NCBI GenBank assembly: GCA_035771165.1
Contig: JAWNZC010000121.1
Span: 62,001 to 126,000, forward strand
Length of the DNA: 64,000 nucleotides
Source of the DNA: Paragorgia papillata
Taxonomy: Eukaryota; Cnidaria; Anthozoa; Scleralcyonacea; Coralliidae
Direction: 5' to 3'
Each line of letters starts with the position of its first letter. The stretch's first letter is position 1. Both the position numbers and the translations under genes were made by a program. Positions 31,019 through 42,400 of this stretch are shown here, in pieces. Below the pieces are notes generated by a model, which was not told where the DNA came from, searched no databases, and saw only the letters and a program-made list of their open reading frames with translations.

Positions 31019-34000
31019 ATGGGTCTTATTAGAGTATATATCTTTCAGGTAAGCCATAACTTCATTAGGATCGATTTATCCTTTGAAATATGATCAACTC
31101 GGGTGGTCCTAGAACGAGCGAGACAGCTGTGTAATTTAATGCCAGTGTTTCAGTTAGTGTCTATAGACATACGGTATAGGCTGATTAATAGTCGAACTGT
31201 CTACATATAGTCAGTTGTCTATGTCATTGGAACGAATTTAACGTTATAATGAATATGTTATATATAAAACAATGTTATATATAAAAGCACAACTAAAAAC
31301 CACGGTTTATGTTCTTGTGTTATAGACTTTAGCATGAAATATCATTTTGTAATGTGTATCAATATAGTATAATAGTAATCGAAATATAGTAAGGTTAGAT
31401 ATACTGCCGAAACATAGAACGTAGGAGTCTAACGTTTCGAGCGAAGGCCCTTCGTCAGACTCCTACCTTCTCTGTTTCGGCAGTATATCTAACCTTACTT
31501 AACTATATTTCGATTTGTTGTTTCTACACTGCCTACGTAGAACGCTACTTTTATTTCACTATTTGGTATAATAGTATTCTATTTCAATATATATAGCCGC
31601 TGCGAGAAATGATATATAAATGTTCCCAAGTTGCTGCGTATAGATCCTGCATATGACATGGGCGCGCGGTGAAGATGATTATCAAAGGAAGGACTTCATC
31701 CGCAGTATAGTATTGGGCCAGTATAGAATAATTGATTATTTTTTCGGCGTATATTGATTATTGAAGGATGATGTAATATCCAAAGCCGTTTATCTATTGA
31801 GTATCTATGAGTATCGATATATTCAACATTTTAATAAACAGTGAGGCATGTATAAGAATTTTCAAAAAACTGAAAACTAACTTTGGTTGTGAAAAATACC
31901 TTTGTGAAATTCACAATTTCAAACACCGTCAAGCTGTCACAAAATTAAGGATTTCAGCTCATAGATTACCTGTTGAAACTGGTCGATACAGCAATGTTTC
32001 ATACAGTAATAGACTATGTAAACATTGCGATCTTAACGAGATCGGGAATGAAGAACACTTTTTAACGTCATGTACAAACACAAAGTTCGCCGATCTCAGA
32101 GTAAATTTTATTGATAACCTATATAAAGTAAATAGTTCATTCAAATTGTTTAATTCCCAAGATATTTTTATGTACCTTATGTCTATGCAAGACAGAACAG
32201 TTATGGCTTTGGCAGGGAAATACTATTTCGATGTTTTAACAATTTTTGATAACTTAACGTAGATAATAGAAATTAACTTTATATATATGTAATATGTATG
32301 TCATGTGGTTGTAGTTAGTGTCACGTTTGTATCCTATATACCAAAGCTGGTATTGATGTTGTTGATCAAATAAATTTATGTATACTAAAATATAATATGA
32401 TTTCATAAACATTGTTACGATAGTAAATACAGAAGACAATTGATATTTAATTTAGAACCAGTGCCAGTTTGAGCCTTTATGACCGGACGCATATATTAAC
32501 CCTTTCATTCGCATTAATGTTGTTCTGGAACAACTTTATCACTTTACTCCGTCTCCTAGACCACGGTTAACTCATTCCTGTCCGAGGGCTTCCCCAGAGG
32601 TGAATAAAATCGTCTGGCGTTAGCAAGAATAAAATGCTAAAGACAGATTCGGACAGGAAAAAGTTAGAGTTATTAATAGAAGGTCTAAAGCCCTAATCAA
32701 ACGAGAACGCAAGTCATCGCAAGTTGGCAGTCACAAATTTCTGTGGCGGTCGTTCGAACACCCAAATTAACAAAATAAAGGTTTCATGAGTGTTTTAAAC
32801 AAGTTTTAACTTTGTCACGGTACATAATATTTTCGGGAAATTATTCAGAGCGGCTGGCTGAGATAGCTGCCAAGTGCCAACTTGCGATGACTTGCGTTCT
32901 CGTTTGATTCGCTTAACGCCAGACGATTTTACTCGTCGAGGGCAGACGTCTCGGAAAGTCGTGCACGAATTAGGGTAAAAAAAGGTTAAAGCCCATTTAC
33001 ACGGGGTGTTTTTTATGAGATTATTATCTACTGGCGTTTATACAGTTTAAACTGGCTTGTTAATTTCGCAAAACGTTGTCATCTGATTGATCTGAATGAT
33101 TGGGCGAGCGAGTGGATGTTCGTCAATTAGATTTCACTGATTCATTGAAACAGGAAACTTAGAAGCCGATAACACGGCCGTTGGAGGGATTATAGAGAGT
33201 ATTGTTTGAACTTTCAAGTCTTCCCAATTCATTTACAATGATGTTTGGACAGATGTTTATTCTAATTAAATTTTATAAATTATTATGCTATTAAAGTTAA
33301 CACGTTGAGTGATTAAAAATGGAAAAAGGAATATCTTTTTTTTTACTTCAGACTGATAGATTGATTTTCGAATCGATTCACACACATATATTTATGGTAT
33401 TTAATTGTTCTTTAAACTGTAAGAATTTATCCAGACTTGACAAAAATGTCCCTAATGTGGTCTATAGCAAGTGAGGATTGCGTCTCAACTCTCAACGACA
33501 ACTCATTAACATAAGAATGAGATGTTATATAAAGTTGCAGCATGCTATTTAGATACACCGGATTTCCGTTCGGGAAATAACTTAAAGCAAAAAAATACTG
33601 CATATAAATTCTAAAGGTTTCTTCCGATTCTCATTGATATTGTTTTCGAGAAGTTTCGATGTTGCAATATATTACATTGGAACACTATATTATCCGTAAG
33701 GCGGCAAGGACGTCAGATAACTTGACTACCAGAAAAACTGAAATGACTAATATTATAGTGCGCTTTATATAGCCACAATTTGCCACTGGTAATAAGCAGC
33801 TGGACTCCGCAAGGACTGGCAAGCGTCCAAATGAAGGATCTATATGTGGACCCCCTCCGAGTTTAATTAAATAAAGAAGAAATACGTTGTATTAGGATTA
33901 TTTCTGGCTTTAAAAAACTTGAAAAATTAATTACACAATGTATATATACATTGTGTAATTTTTCAATATATATATATATATATATTTGTAAAACTCATTA

Positions 34001-37000
34001 ATAATTCATGAGGAAAACACAAAGAAAATCCATGTTTAATGAGTGTCTGTATATGTGATATAGATTCCTCTTGATTTACATAAACTTTAGCTTTGATTTT
34101 CTCGACTTAGACAACGTTTTTTTAGAAAAATTACTACGCCAATGAACTAACCAAATCGGATCGTTTTAGAAGTCATTTACAGAATGAGTGTCAGTTCTGT
34201 ATCGGGATACAGGCACTCGGCTTCGCCTCGTGTCTGTATACCCCGATACAGAACGGCCACTCATTCTGTAAATAGTAAATATATATATATATATGGTACA
34301 GAGCAAAACCGTTAGTATTTGGTTGCTGAAAATCTTTGCAGTTTCATGCACCACCTTTCTATCCAAAACACTGCCTACGCAGCACTGTACTTTTTTTCCA
34401 ATTTATCTTTATTGAATCTTGAAATTCAAACAGTAAAAAATTTAAGAAACATATATTGTAATTTCACAAAATTTCATGAAGTTTTATGGCTACGAAACTA
34501 AACTATAGGTTATAAAGATACAACTATTATAATAACTAAGATCCGTTTTGATAACGAAATACTGACACTGCCTAATCCTAATAGTTATTTCGATAGAGTG
34601 CTTCGTGGAAGCCGTTCAAAAATCCTATAATATACAGTGTTTGATCGATTAGTAAGTGTTCATGCTTGGGATAGTACAGTGTATCAGTTCACACCTCGAG
34701 GTCCAAATAAAGTCTTTTTCTTTTTTGCCTATACGAATATTTTCATATATGATCAAGGTTTATCCTTAACTGGCAAACTTTTCTTTATCTGTTCTAGATT
34801 TTGATTACTTTGGTAATTCTTTGTTTTGCTGGTGTACAGTCGTGTTCTTCAGATCACTACAGCTACAATGGGCGTTGTTGTAAGAAGTGTCCCAGCGGGA
34901 CCCATGTAAAATTTCATTGTAGTTTCATTCACGAAACCGTTTGTCAACGTTGTCAGGTACGAATAACAATTATCTCTATCAATAAAGGAAGGGACTGCGT
35001 CAAATTTAAATGAATTTATATCTTAAAGTGTTTTGACTTTCGAGGTTTTTTTTCCATAAACCCATTCCCTTGTTTATATACAGTGTGTATAAAAAAACCG
35101 AAACCCTTAGAAAATGAATTAGTATTCTGTTCAAACAACCTATTGTAGTAGTCTGAAAGCCCTAAACATCTCTGACCCACGGATGCGTAAAAAAACACGG
35201 TCTTATACACCTGGGAAATTAAGATAACTTGAAGTGTATATGCATGGTGAAAATATTTAAAAGCTTTTTCTCTTCCTGTTCAACTTATGTGCTGATTAAT
35301 TTATAACGCAGCGCTTTTAGGGCTTTCAAATTACTACAATACTTATAGGTTGTTTTAAAAGAATACTAATTCATTTTCTAAGGGTTCCGGGGTTTTTTAA
35401 ACACACTGTATAAGTAGAAAAGATTGTGATCAATGCATTCAGTAAAAAAAGTTACAAAGTATTTCTGAATAGTTCATGAGTTATAGCAGTTTTTGATTTT
35501 ATTACAACAGTAACAATAAAAAATATAAACACGCCTCGATACATAGAAATCAATTAACTCATACAATAACTCATTCTTGCGGTCCGAATCTTAATTCGGA
35601 CCGCAAGAATGAGTTATTGTATGAGTTAGGGTGAAAATCTGTATCACATATAAGAATGAGTTATTGTATGAGTCAGAGGTGAAAAAAAAAAAAAAACACG
35701 TCTGGTGTTAGTCAGAATAAAATCCGTAAAGCCTGGTTTCCATATAGCCGTAAGAGTCGGCGGCATGTCTGCGGCAAGGGACAATGATCCAATCGCATAC
35801 AGCTTTTTATTGCTGGCTAATTCAACACTGTCAACGATTGGACCATCGCCCCTTGCCGCAGCCATGCCGCCGACTCTTACGGCTATATGGAAACCAGGCT
35901 TAAGCCCAACCCCACTATACCTCAGAAATCGACCGGAGTTAGCGAGAATAAAATACTAAAGACTCGTCGTTAGGCTTCAAAGTGTTAAAGAGATAGTTAA
36001 CACTTTGAGGCCTGGACCTCTCCCTGCATGTGCTGAATAAAATCGTCTGGCGTAAGCCAGAATAAAATACTAAAGACTCGTCGTCAGGCTTCAAAGTATT
36101 AAATAGACAGCCTGGTTCCCAGGCCTCTCTTTTTAACGTCGAGCGGCAGACCGAAATTGTGAGAGGCCTGGAATAAAATGTTTTGCTTGGCCCCAAATCT
36201 GGCCCCAAAACTGGCCCCAAATTATACAGGCACCAAACGGCCGTTTGGCGGAAAACCAAGGCAGATAACACTCACGTCGGTCTGCACAATTCTTTATAAC
36301 ATCATATAGCAAGGTTGGTCTACTGCCGAAACGTTAAAATAGCATATTTCGATTTGTATAAATGTGTTTCAACACAATCACTTCCTACGCCGAACACTAC
36401 TTTATAAAGCCTCGTATCTAACAACCTTTTAACGTAATGTAAAACAAAGAAACCTACTCGTTTGCTGTCTGCTCCAAAAAGAAGAAGTTTGTTTAAGTGC
36501 CCTCGTTAATAAATATTAAAGAATCCAAGCTCCAACAGGATTCATGATAGATAAAGATGAACATTTTCCGCTAGTCCTCTCGCTCGATCCCTATTCTGTG
36601 ACGTCACCAAAATAAGTTCGAGAGAAAAGAGGACTAGGAACTAGCCTGTTAAAGAGATAGGTTTTAACATTTTGAGGCCTGGAGCTCTCCCTGTCCTGAA
36701 TAAAATCGTTTGGCGTTAGCAAGAATAAAATATTGAAGACTCGTCGTCAGGCTTCAAAGTGTTAACATAACCACATTAAACCATGCATTCAACTTGATAA
36801 AGTTGTTTTTTTCTATTTTAGAGTGGTACTTTTACCGACAATGACAACAATAGAACTGCCGGATGTCTGTCTTGCAGAAGGCAGCAATGTTCGCCGTCCT
36901 TTGTGCCAATACAAAACTGCACTGAAAAAACAAATTTTGAATGTGGATGTAGTGCGAACGAGTTTCATGATGGAGTAACCGACTCTTGTTCGGATTGTCG

Positions 37001-38255
37001 TGTTTGCTCCAGAGGGACTTATCTCCAGAAACCTTGTTCGCAGTACGAAGACGCTAGATGTGAGGATTGTCCCGAAGTAAGTCTCCGTAAAATACGGCTC
37101 GTCAAATATGACGAGATGAATATATTAAGTATTTTTATTATATGGCACGAATTACTTCCGGTAAAATCACGCGCTGTGATTGGTTGCTGATGTGGCGAGA
37201 TTTCAGCAAACATTTTAAAGTTTCCATGGTTTATTTTCATTATAGAACTATTATTCCAACAAAACAAACAACAAAAAGTGCGACGAATGCACGACGTGCA
37301 AACGATACAAGAGGAAATGTAATAGCACACACGACGCCTTATGCGATGATGACATTGCTTCGACTACTGTCGGTTCCCCGACCTTGAAAATTTGGAGTAC
37401 TTTAGCAAGTAATGATTTTCTTTATAGATAAATAGTAAAACTGTTTTGTAGAAGGTGCGAAGGAAAGAAGGAAAGAAGGAAGGAAGGAAGGAAGGAAGGA
37501 AGGAAGGAAGGAAGGAAGGAAGGAAGGAAGGAAGGAAGGAAGGAAGGAAGGAAGGAAGGAAGGAAGGAAGGAAGGAAGGAAGGAAGGAAGGAAGGAAGGA
37601 AGGAAGGAAAGGATGGAGTCTAATATCATTAAATATTAAATTAGATTAAAATCTCTAACAAATAAACACTTTCAATCGACGATGTTAATAATATTGTCTA
37701 ATGTCTGAATGTGTTGGTCCATGCCAGGTACTACTACAACAGAAACGACACGAGAAAGAAAAACAAACGAGCCAATTTCCAAAACGACAATAACACTTAT
37801 CAGCGTGGTGGCGATCATGTGTTTGGCTCTCTTGTGTTTTCTTTTCATCTGCCGCAAAAGGAAAAAGCTTTTCTGCGATAGACGTGTCAGGTTTATTGCG
37901 ATAGAAGAATCGAGATACGACACAATGACATTAAAAACAGGTTAGTCAAATTGTAAAATTTGAATAGTTTTCGAATTTCTGCAACCTGATCAGGGGTTGA
38001 AACTACACGCATGTGGTCGATATCTTCAAAACTATTCGACTACAGCTGCTACTTCCAACTTCTAGTGTAAAAACAGATTCTGTTTCCATAGCAATATAAT
38101 TTGGCGCATTTAACACTTGGCTCATTGTTGATTTATTTATTTGTTGATTTATTTATTTACTTATTTATTTATTTACTTATTTATTTATTCATTCATTCAT
38201 TCATTCATTTATTTATTTATTTATTTACTTATTTATTTATTTACTTATTAATTAA

Positions 38256-38317
<62 letters not shown>

Positions 38318-39241
38318 TATACTATTAGTGGGCTTACCTCAAATGTTGATGGTCGCTACTGACAGTTTCACGCTGGGCGATCTTCAGGCGGTTCTAGCGT
38401 GAAATTAGAGAGCTTAAGCATATTAGGCGTTTTTGAGATACGGACGGTGACCGGAAGAACAGGAATACAATACAGATCTACTGAACCGCGTATTCTTTGA
38501 AAATATTTTTTTACCCAAAACAAAGGCTATGAATAATCACATATCTAAACTGTTAGCTCATAAGCTTAAATTTCATCTTTATATAAAAATACAGATCCTT
38601 TATTTTATATTGTAATGTAATGAAATTATCCCCCTTAAAATACAGTAAAACAACGATGACAGGCCTCAACGTTCTAGCAGTTCCCGTCGTCTCAAGAACG
38701 TGAAAATGCTCTCAATGACGTCTTGTGTAGAACGACGACGGCGTTCTCTTTGCTCTTGGAATTTTAAATTGCTCATTATCATTGTTTTGAATGAAAAATG
38801 CTATTGAATTCAATCGCCATCCGTGGCTCTAAAACGCCTGTATGCTAATTAAGCTCTCTACTGACAGTAGCGACCATCAACATTTGAGGTAAGCCACTTA
38901 TAGTATATTCGCTCTATCTTTACCGTATTGAGCACTTTTCGACATTTCGCGAACAACACTTTGTTTGTTTGAATATATATATATATATATATAGTTCAAT
39001 CTACCGACACGGTGTTTCGCTGTACAACAGCTCATCAGTGTAGCTTGGAACAATCTGAATGAATTTCATCAATTACTTATATACATGCGATCGTCGGTGA
39101 CAACCGCATGTGGGACAGCATCATGTGGAGTGCATTCAGATAGCGTGAAGTGCGCATGGGCCCAGAGTGCTCAAACTTCCACAAGGGTAGTGAGCGTTGC
39201 ATTATCGCTAATAGGAACCCACGGCAACTTCACAGGAATTA

Positions 39242-39288
<47 letters not shown>

Positions 39289-39898
39289 TACCTAAGATCC
39301 CGGCCCATTGTATAATGTTTAAAAATATATGTTCAGCGGGGTAAGTTTACAACAGTTTTACACCCAACGAAGACATTTAACTACAAAACTGTCGAAAATT
39401 ATAGATATTTAATTAGAATATTTACAATACAAAACTTCCACCTATTGAATTAGTTTATTCTAAAATGTATAAATGTATCGTATGTATACCTATATTATTG
39501 TTTCAAGACAAGCTGGAGTGAAAAAAACAACTAAAAACTACTTTTTATTTGTAAAATATAGAAAATTTAATTTTAGTTACTAGTATTTTTTTTTTCTCAA
39601 AGGTTTATTACTACGAGATCAACCTGCTGGTCTGCTGTTAGGAATGGCGAAACTGCTGAATGGCGATACACGTCCTAATTGGAAAGATGTAGCCCCTCAG
39701 CTGCAATTTGATTACTGCGAAATCAGCAATTTTGAAGTTGACCGTAAAACTTCTGCAGAAAGAATGCTGGCTTCGTGGCAGACAAAAGACAGCTCTACCA
39801 TTGATGTACTATACGAGGCTCTAAGACGAGTCCAACGAGATGATGTTGCCACATACTTGTTAAAAAATTATGAAAAACATTGCGAATCCTTGGTTTAA
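31019..39898 (+). CDS. TNF-receptor superfamily member with death domain, 6 coding exons
   Basis: Coding exons 31019-31048, 34798-34956, 36822-37076, 37246-37408, 37728-37940, 39603-39898; all junctions agree in phase and give 371 residues. The signal peptide is split over the first two exons (MGLIRVYIFQ / ILITLVILCFAGVQS). Residues about 26-195 hold three TNFR cysteine-rich repeats (CCKKCPSGTHV, CLSCRRQQCSPS, CSDCRVCSRGTYLQKPCSQY, CDECTTCKRYKRKC) with four possible N-glycosylation sites. A Thr-rich stalk, one membrane segment (ISVVAIMCLALLCFLF, about 225-243) and a basic stop-transfer (CRKRKKL) follow. The last 98 residues are a death domain (LLLGMAKLLNGDTRPNWKDV, ERMLASWQ, LYEALRRVQRDDVATYLL). 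It is a type I surface receptor that would signal to apoptosis or NF-kB adaptors through its death domain, as NGFR/EDAR/TNFRSF21-type receptors do; the vertebrate counterpart cannot be told. Introns are crowded with foldback elements. Confidence 0.9.
31376..31570. repeat. Foldback element, family F2, best copy
   Basis: CGAAATATAGTAAGGTTAGA and TATACTGCCGAAACATAGAA on the left are inverted as TTCTCTGTTTCGGCAGTATA and TCTAACCTTACTTAACTATA on the right, around AACGTTTCGAGCGAAGGCCC. A tail TTTCTACACTGCCTACGTAG follows. Confidence 0.85.
31807..32262 (+). pseudogene. 3' end of a non-LTR retrotransposon reverse-transcriptase ORF
   Basis: 151 codons, uninterrupted to TAG. KLRISAHRLPVETGRY followed by a zinc-binding pattern C-x2-C-x9-H-x4-C (C at LCKHCD, H and C in EEHFLTSC) is typical of the C-terminal region after the reverse transcriptase in LINE ORF2. 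Everything upstream is missing, a 5' truncation. It lies in an intron of the TNF-receptor gene, same strand. Confidence 0.75.
32566..32672. repeat. Foldback MITE, family M1, single copy
   Basis: TTAACTCATTCCTGTCCGAG ... GTCTGGCGTTAGCAAGAATA ... ATTCGGACAGGAAAAAGTTA. Confidence 0.85.
32688..32914. mobile_element. Harbinger-like MITE (TAA target), copy 1
   Basis: Terminal repeats AGCCCTAATCAAACGAGAAC / GCGTTCTCGTTTGATTCGCT, flanked by TAA on both sides. A second copy with the interior inverted lies at 41053-41278. The 3-bp TWA-type duplication fits PIF/Harbinger; that class is inference. Confidence 0.7.
32915..33980. other. No feature recognised apart from short AT tracts
   Basis: A short hairpin TTACACAATGTATATATACATTGTGTAA sits at about 33931-33958, before a (TA)n run at 33967. 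Confidence 0.45.
33985..34295. repeat. Foldback element, family F1 (CGGCTTCGCCTCG loop)
   Basis: Signature AACTCATTAATAATTCATGA at 33990. A hairpin AGAATGAGTGTCAGTTCTGT ATCGGGATACAGGCA has its inverse after the centre CTCGGCTTCGCCTCG, ending GGCCACTCATTCTGTAAATA. Stem sequence differs from the other copies while the loop is the same. Confidence 0.8.
35081..35408. mobile_element. Mariner-like MITE, 328 bp, TA target
   Basis: Ends CAGTGTGTATAAAAAAACCG and inverted GGGTTTTTTAAACACACTG, with terminal repeats continuing about 90 nt through TTAGAAAATGAATTAGTATT. Flanked by TA on both sides (35079-35080, 35409-35410). No coding capacity. Confidence 0.8.
35540..35730. repeat. Perfect hairpin with 33-nt arms and M-family core remnant
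   Basis: CTCATACAATAACTCATTCT TGCGGTCCGAAT and its inverse, loop of about 4 nt, near 35557-35625. A third partial arm (AAGAATGAGTTATTGTATGA) and the core remnant GTCTGGTGTTAGTCAGAATA follow. Confidence 0.8.
35727..35905. repeat. Foldback MITE, family F3, second copy
   Basis: AAGCCTGGTTTCCATATAGC plus CGTAAGAGTCGGCGGCATG is inverted as CATGCCGCCGACTCTTACGG plus CTATATGGAAACCAGGCTT. Arms of about 60 nt; the interior differs from the copy at 6.2 kb. Confidence 0.85.
35940..36112. repeat. Two copies of MITE family M2 (reverse orientation)
   Basis: GCGAGAATAAAATACTAAAG ACTCGTCG ... AAAGTGTTAA, then TTAACACTTTGAGGCCTGGA ... TCGTCTGGCGTAAGCCAGAA ... CAGGCTTCAAAGTATTAA. Another reverse copy occupies 36655-36775. 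Confidence 0.75.
36540..36650. repeat. Short inverted repeat CTAGTCCTCTCGCTCGA
   Basis: CTAGTCCTCTCGCTCGATCC is inverted as TTCGAGAGAAAAGAGGACTAG around TGTGACGTCAC. The preceding stretch 36300-36420 is an F2 fragment. Confidence 0.65.
37455..37612. repeat. (AAGG)n microsatellite
   Basis: Almost pure tetranucleotide array of about 38 units in the intron between TNF-receptor coding exons 4 and 5. Confidence 0.98.
38125..38320. repeat. (TTTA)n / (TTCA)n / (TA)n compound microsatellite
   Basis: ATTT-type repeats to 38255, then (TA) about 28 units up to the boundary of the element at 38326. Confidence 0.95.
38326..38906. mobile_element. Inverted-repeat element with a second nested inverted repeat
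   Basis: Outer ends AGTGGGCTTACCTCAAATGT TGATGGTCGCTACTG and the inverse CAGTAGCGACCATCAACATT TGAGGTAAGCCACT. Inside, AGAGAGCTTAAGCATATTAG (38409) is inverted near 38857 (GTATGCTAATTAAGCTCTCT). The right outer arm touches the inner one directly, suggesting one element inserted in the other. An isolated outer end is at 16915-16965. Confidence 0.75.
38996..39050 (-). ncRNA. Hammerhead ribozyme-like motif
   Basis: Minus strand, 5' to 3': stem I side GCTAC (then A), CTGATGA (39038-39032), stem II GCTGT-TGT-ACAGC (5 bp, 3-nt loop, 39031-39019), GAAA (39018-39015), short stem III ACA-CCG-TGT, cleavage triplet GTC ending at 39006, then stem I partner GTAG after one G. Every invariant core base, the A15.1-U16.1 pair and the GUC triplet are present. 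The only flaw is an A-G opposition next to the core in stem I. The tiny stem III is like the type I hammerheads described in Penelope-like retroelements and retrozymes. It lies antisense in the last TNF-receptor intron. Self-cleavage is predicted, not shown. Confidence 0.6.
39240..39290. repeat. (TA)n microsatellite
   Basis: About 20 TA units. Confidence 0.95.
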
Positions 39899-40071
39899 AT
39901 AATTACAACCACGTGCAATGTGTGGGATGAGGTAAAACTAAAAATATCACACGATATGCCATGTATATACATAAAGTATAGTGCAATAGCAGTTTATATA
40001 ACACCTTACTACACTGGTAGCCAAAATTGACGAGGCACTTGTATTTCTAGAGTTTCAGTTCAACTTTCTCG

Positions 40072-40402
40072 TAAAGTGCCTATGTCATAGTTGGGGATTT
40101 TACTTATTTAGGATATTTGGAACCTTCTGAGAAGATTTGTAATATATTTTTCTAAAATTTCATCTTCATGGACTTTTTCGCTGTTAAAACTAGTTGACGG
40201 AAGTGACGTCAAAGCAGGAATCTGTAAAGTTGTTTTTATATAGACGTCATTGCTTAGACGTCACTTCCATCAATTGTAGCAGCGAAAAGGTCCATGAAGA
40301 TGAAATTTTAGAAAAGGAAGATATATTACAGGTCTTCTCAGAAGGTTCCAAATATCCTAAATATATAAAAAATTCCCACGATGATATAGCCATGTTTTAG
40401 CG
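40072..40402. repeat. Foldback MITE, family F6 (330 bp), copy 1
   Basis: AAAGTGCCTATGTCATAGTT, GATATTTGGAACCTTCTGAG, ATTTCATCTTCATGGAC and GACGGAAGTGACGTC on the left are all inverted on the right. Other copies at 45952-46285, 49392-49730 and a left half at 51511-51720. Confidence 0.85.
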
Positions 40403-40734
40403 CCAAATGGAGTTATTTTAAAAGTGTAAAATTTAACTCGAATTCTATATCTCAAAGTGCATGAAAAAAGCATATTTCTGGTCTATTTCAGTATTTTTTT
40501 TGTGTGATTATATTTGCATGCAAACACTTTTTTCATAACTAAGAAATTTCAGTGTTAAAACATGATTTTTTTCTGACATTCCGAAAAAGTACTTTAATTT
40601 GCCTTTCCTATATGAATTTTGTCTGATAACATTGTCTTCCATTGAACAGCTCAAAAATTTTGGCTACCAGTACAAATCATCGCTTTTTGATTGGCAGATT
40701 ATTGATCACGTGATATTGAGTTATTGCGCTGCTG

Positions 40735-40920
40735 ACGTCATAGGGCTTATTCAAAAATGGCCGCTGAATTAGAATTATTTTATGTGCATGTAAATTAGCC
40801 CTTGTTTTAAAGTAAAAATTATTTTGAATTTCCCACATGAAAACAAGTTCATAAGGGCTAGTATATATGTATAAAAAAGAATTTTAATTCGTCGGCCATT
40901 TTTTAATAAGGTCTATTTAT
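40735..40920. repeat. Foldback element, family F7 (GGCCGC ends)
   Basis: TTATTCAAAAATGGCCGC ... TGTAAATTAGCCCTTGTTTT and inverted AAAACAAGTTCATAAGGGCT ... GGCCATTTTTTAATAAG. A related copy is at 58366-58552. Confidence 0.7.
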
Positions 40921-41052
40921 CGTGCAATTTTGCCCAGTGCAAAAATGCACGGTAAATGCGTTTTGCTCCATTGCATGACTCGGTTAATGTTATATACATT
41001 TATATGTTTAAGTTTTACGGTTATACTGTAGTCATAAACGACTATATACGTA

Positions 41053-41278
41053 AAGCCCTAATCAAACGAGAACGCAAGTCATCGCAAGTTGGCAGTCACG
41101 CTATCTCAGCCAGCCGCTCTGAATGATTTCCCGAAAATATTATGTACCGTGACAAAGTTAAAACTTGTTTAAAACACTCATGAAACCTTTATTTTGTTAA
41201 TTTGGGTGTTCAAACAACCGCCACAGAAATTCTGACTGCCAACTTGCGATGTCTTGCGTTCTCGTTTGATTAGGGCTT
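41053..41278. mobile_element. Harbinger-like MITE (TAA target), copy 2
   Basis: AGCCCTAATCAAACGAGAAC ... GTTCTCGTTTGATTAGGGCT flanked by TAA. The interior is the reverse complement of copy 1 at 32.7 kb over its whole length (for example CTATCTCAGCCAGCCGCTCT here, AGAGCGGCTGGCTGAGATAG there). Confidence 0.8.
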
Positions 41279-41479
41279 AAAGTCAGTCGGTCTAAATTCA
41301 ACTCGGCTGCATGTTGTTGAATAGAACATTTCATTTTTGAGCTCAGAAAAATAGTCATACCATCGCACTCATAAATATTCATTATTTGTATATTAATAGT
41401 TGTTTCTCAACTGAGATATGTACGTTAAATTAAATAACCTTAACTTTTGTAAAGTATTTTACAAATCTACAGTTTAAAG

Positions 41480-41730
41480 TCTAAAGTTTAATCAGTGTCT
41501 TTATATGTGATAAAGATACCTCCTGATTTACATAAACTTTAGCTTTGATTTTCTCGGCTTAGACAAGGTTATTTTTCAAACTTACTACGCCAATGAACTT
41601 ACCAAGCGGTTCGTTTTTGAAGCCGTTCAATAAACTCGCAGTTTGTGTTTTATCAGATATAAAAAACACTCGGCTTCGCCTCGTGTCTTTATATCTGATA
41701 AAACAATCCTGCTCGTTTATTAAACAGTAC
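41480..41730. repeat. Foldback element, family F1
   Basis: Stem TTTGTGTTTTATCAGATATA ... TATATCTGATAAAACAATCC around the loop CACTCGGCTTCGCCTCGTGT. The flank CTTACTACGCCAATGAACTT is shared with the 34.1-kb copy. Confidence 0.8.
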
Positions 41731-41924
41731 ATAATATTCAGTTCTTGTGGTCAGTAAGACCAAAGTTGCATTTTGTATACTGTATCAGTTTAGTTCAAAC
41801 AAATAATTGAAACTTTTCAGTAATTGTAATAGTGTGAAACTTTATCACGACTGATTTAAACTTTAAGATTTTATAAGAATCAACATAAGTATGCAAAAAT
41901 ATATTTTGTAAAGAAAAATATGTA

Positions 41925-42400
41925 TAGGTAATCATATGATAGCGAGTACAATTAAGGATTTACACTACAAGTGATATTTGAAAATTTTCCAAAAATTTTC
42001 CCAAAATTTTGCCAATATCACGAGTAGTGTGAATCCTTAATTGTGCAAGCAAAATCATATGATTACTCATTTATTATATGCATGACAAAATTACAACACG
42101 TACGCTTTGTACTCACTCACGTCTTTAAAAACATCTTGTTTCATTACTTGACAAGAAACATTTTCACTCTGGGTGTTCTCTGTACTCATTTCAAAATATT
42201 TACATGGAATTTTTAGTTCATAGTGTACCACAAGTCATTGGAAATGTGAAAACTTTCCATTGCAGAATTGGCCGCCATTTTGTATTTTATTGTCAACATC
42301 CTTCCCAGGGCCTTGGGAGCAGTACAATTAATAAAATAATTGTACTCCTCTCAACCAATCAGAATGCAGTAATTTTGTCATGCATATAATAAATTTGTTT
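41925..42400. repeat. Two inverted-repeat elements side by side
   Basis: First: AATCATATGATAGCGAGTAC AATTAAGGATTTACACTAC and the inverse GTGTGAATCCTTAATTGTGC ... ATCATATGATT (41931-42066), with a palindromic middle of AAAATTTTCC repeats. Second: ATTATATGCATGACAAAATT (42073) and inverse GTAATTTTGTCATGCATATAAT ending 42391. Confidence 0.7.
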
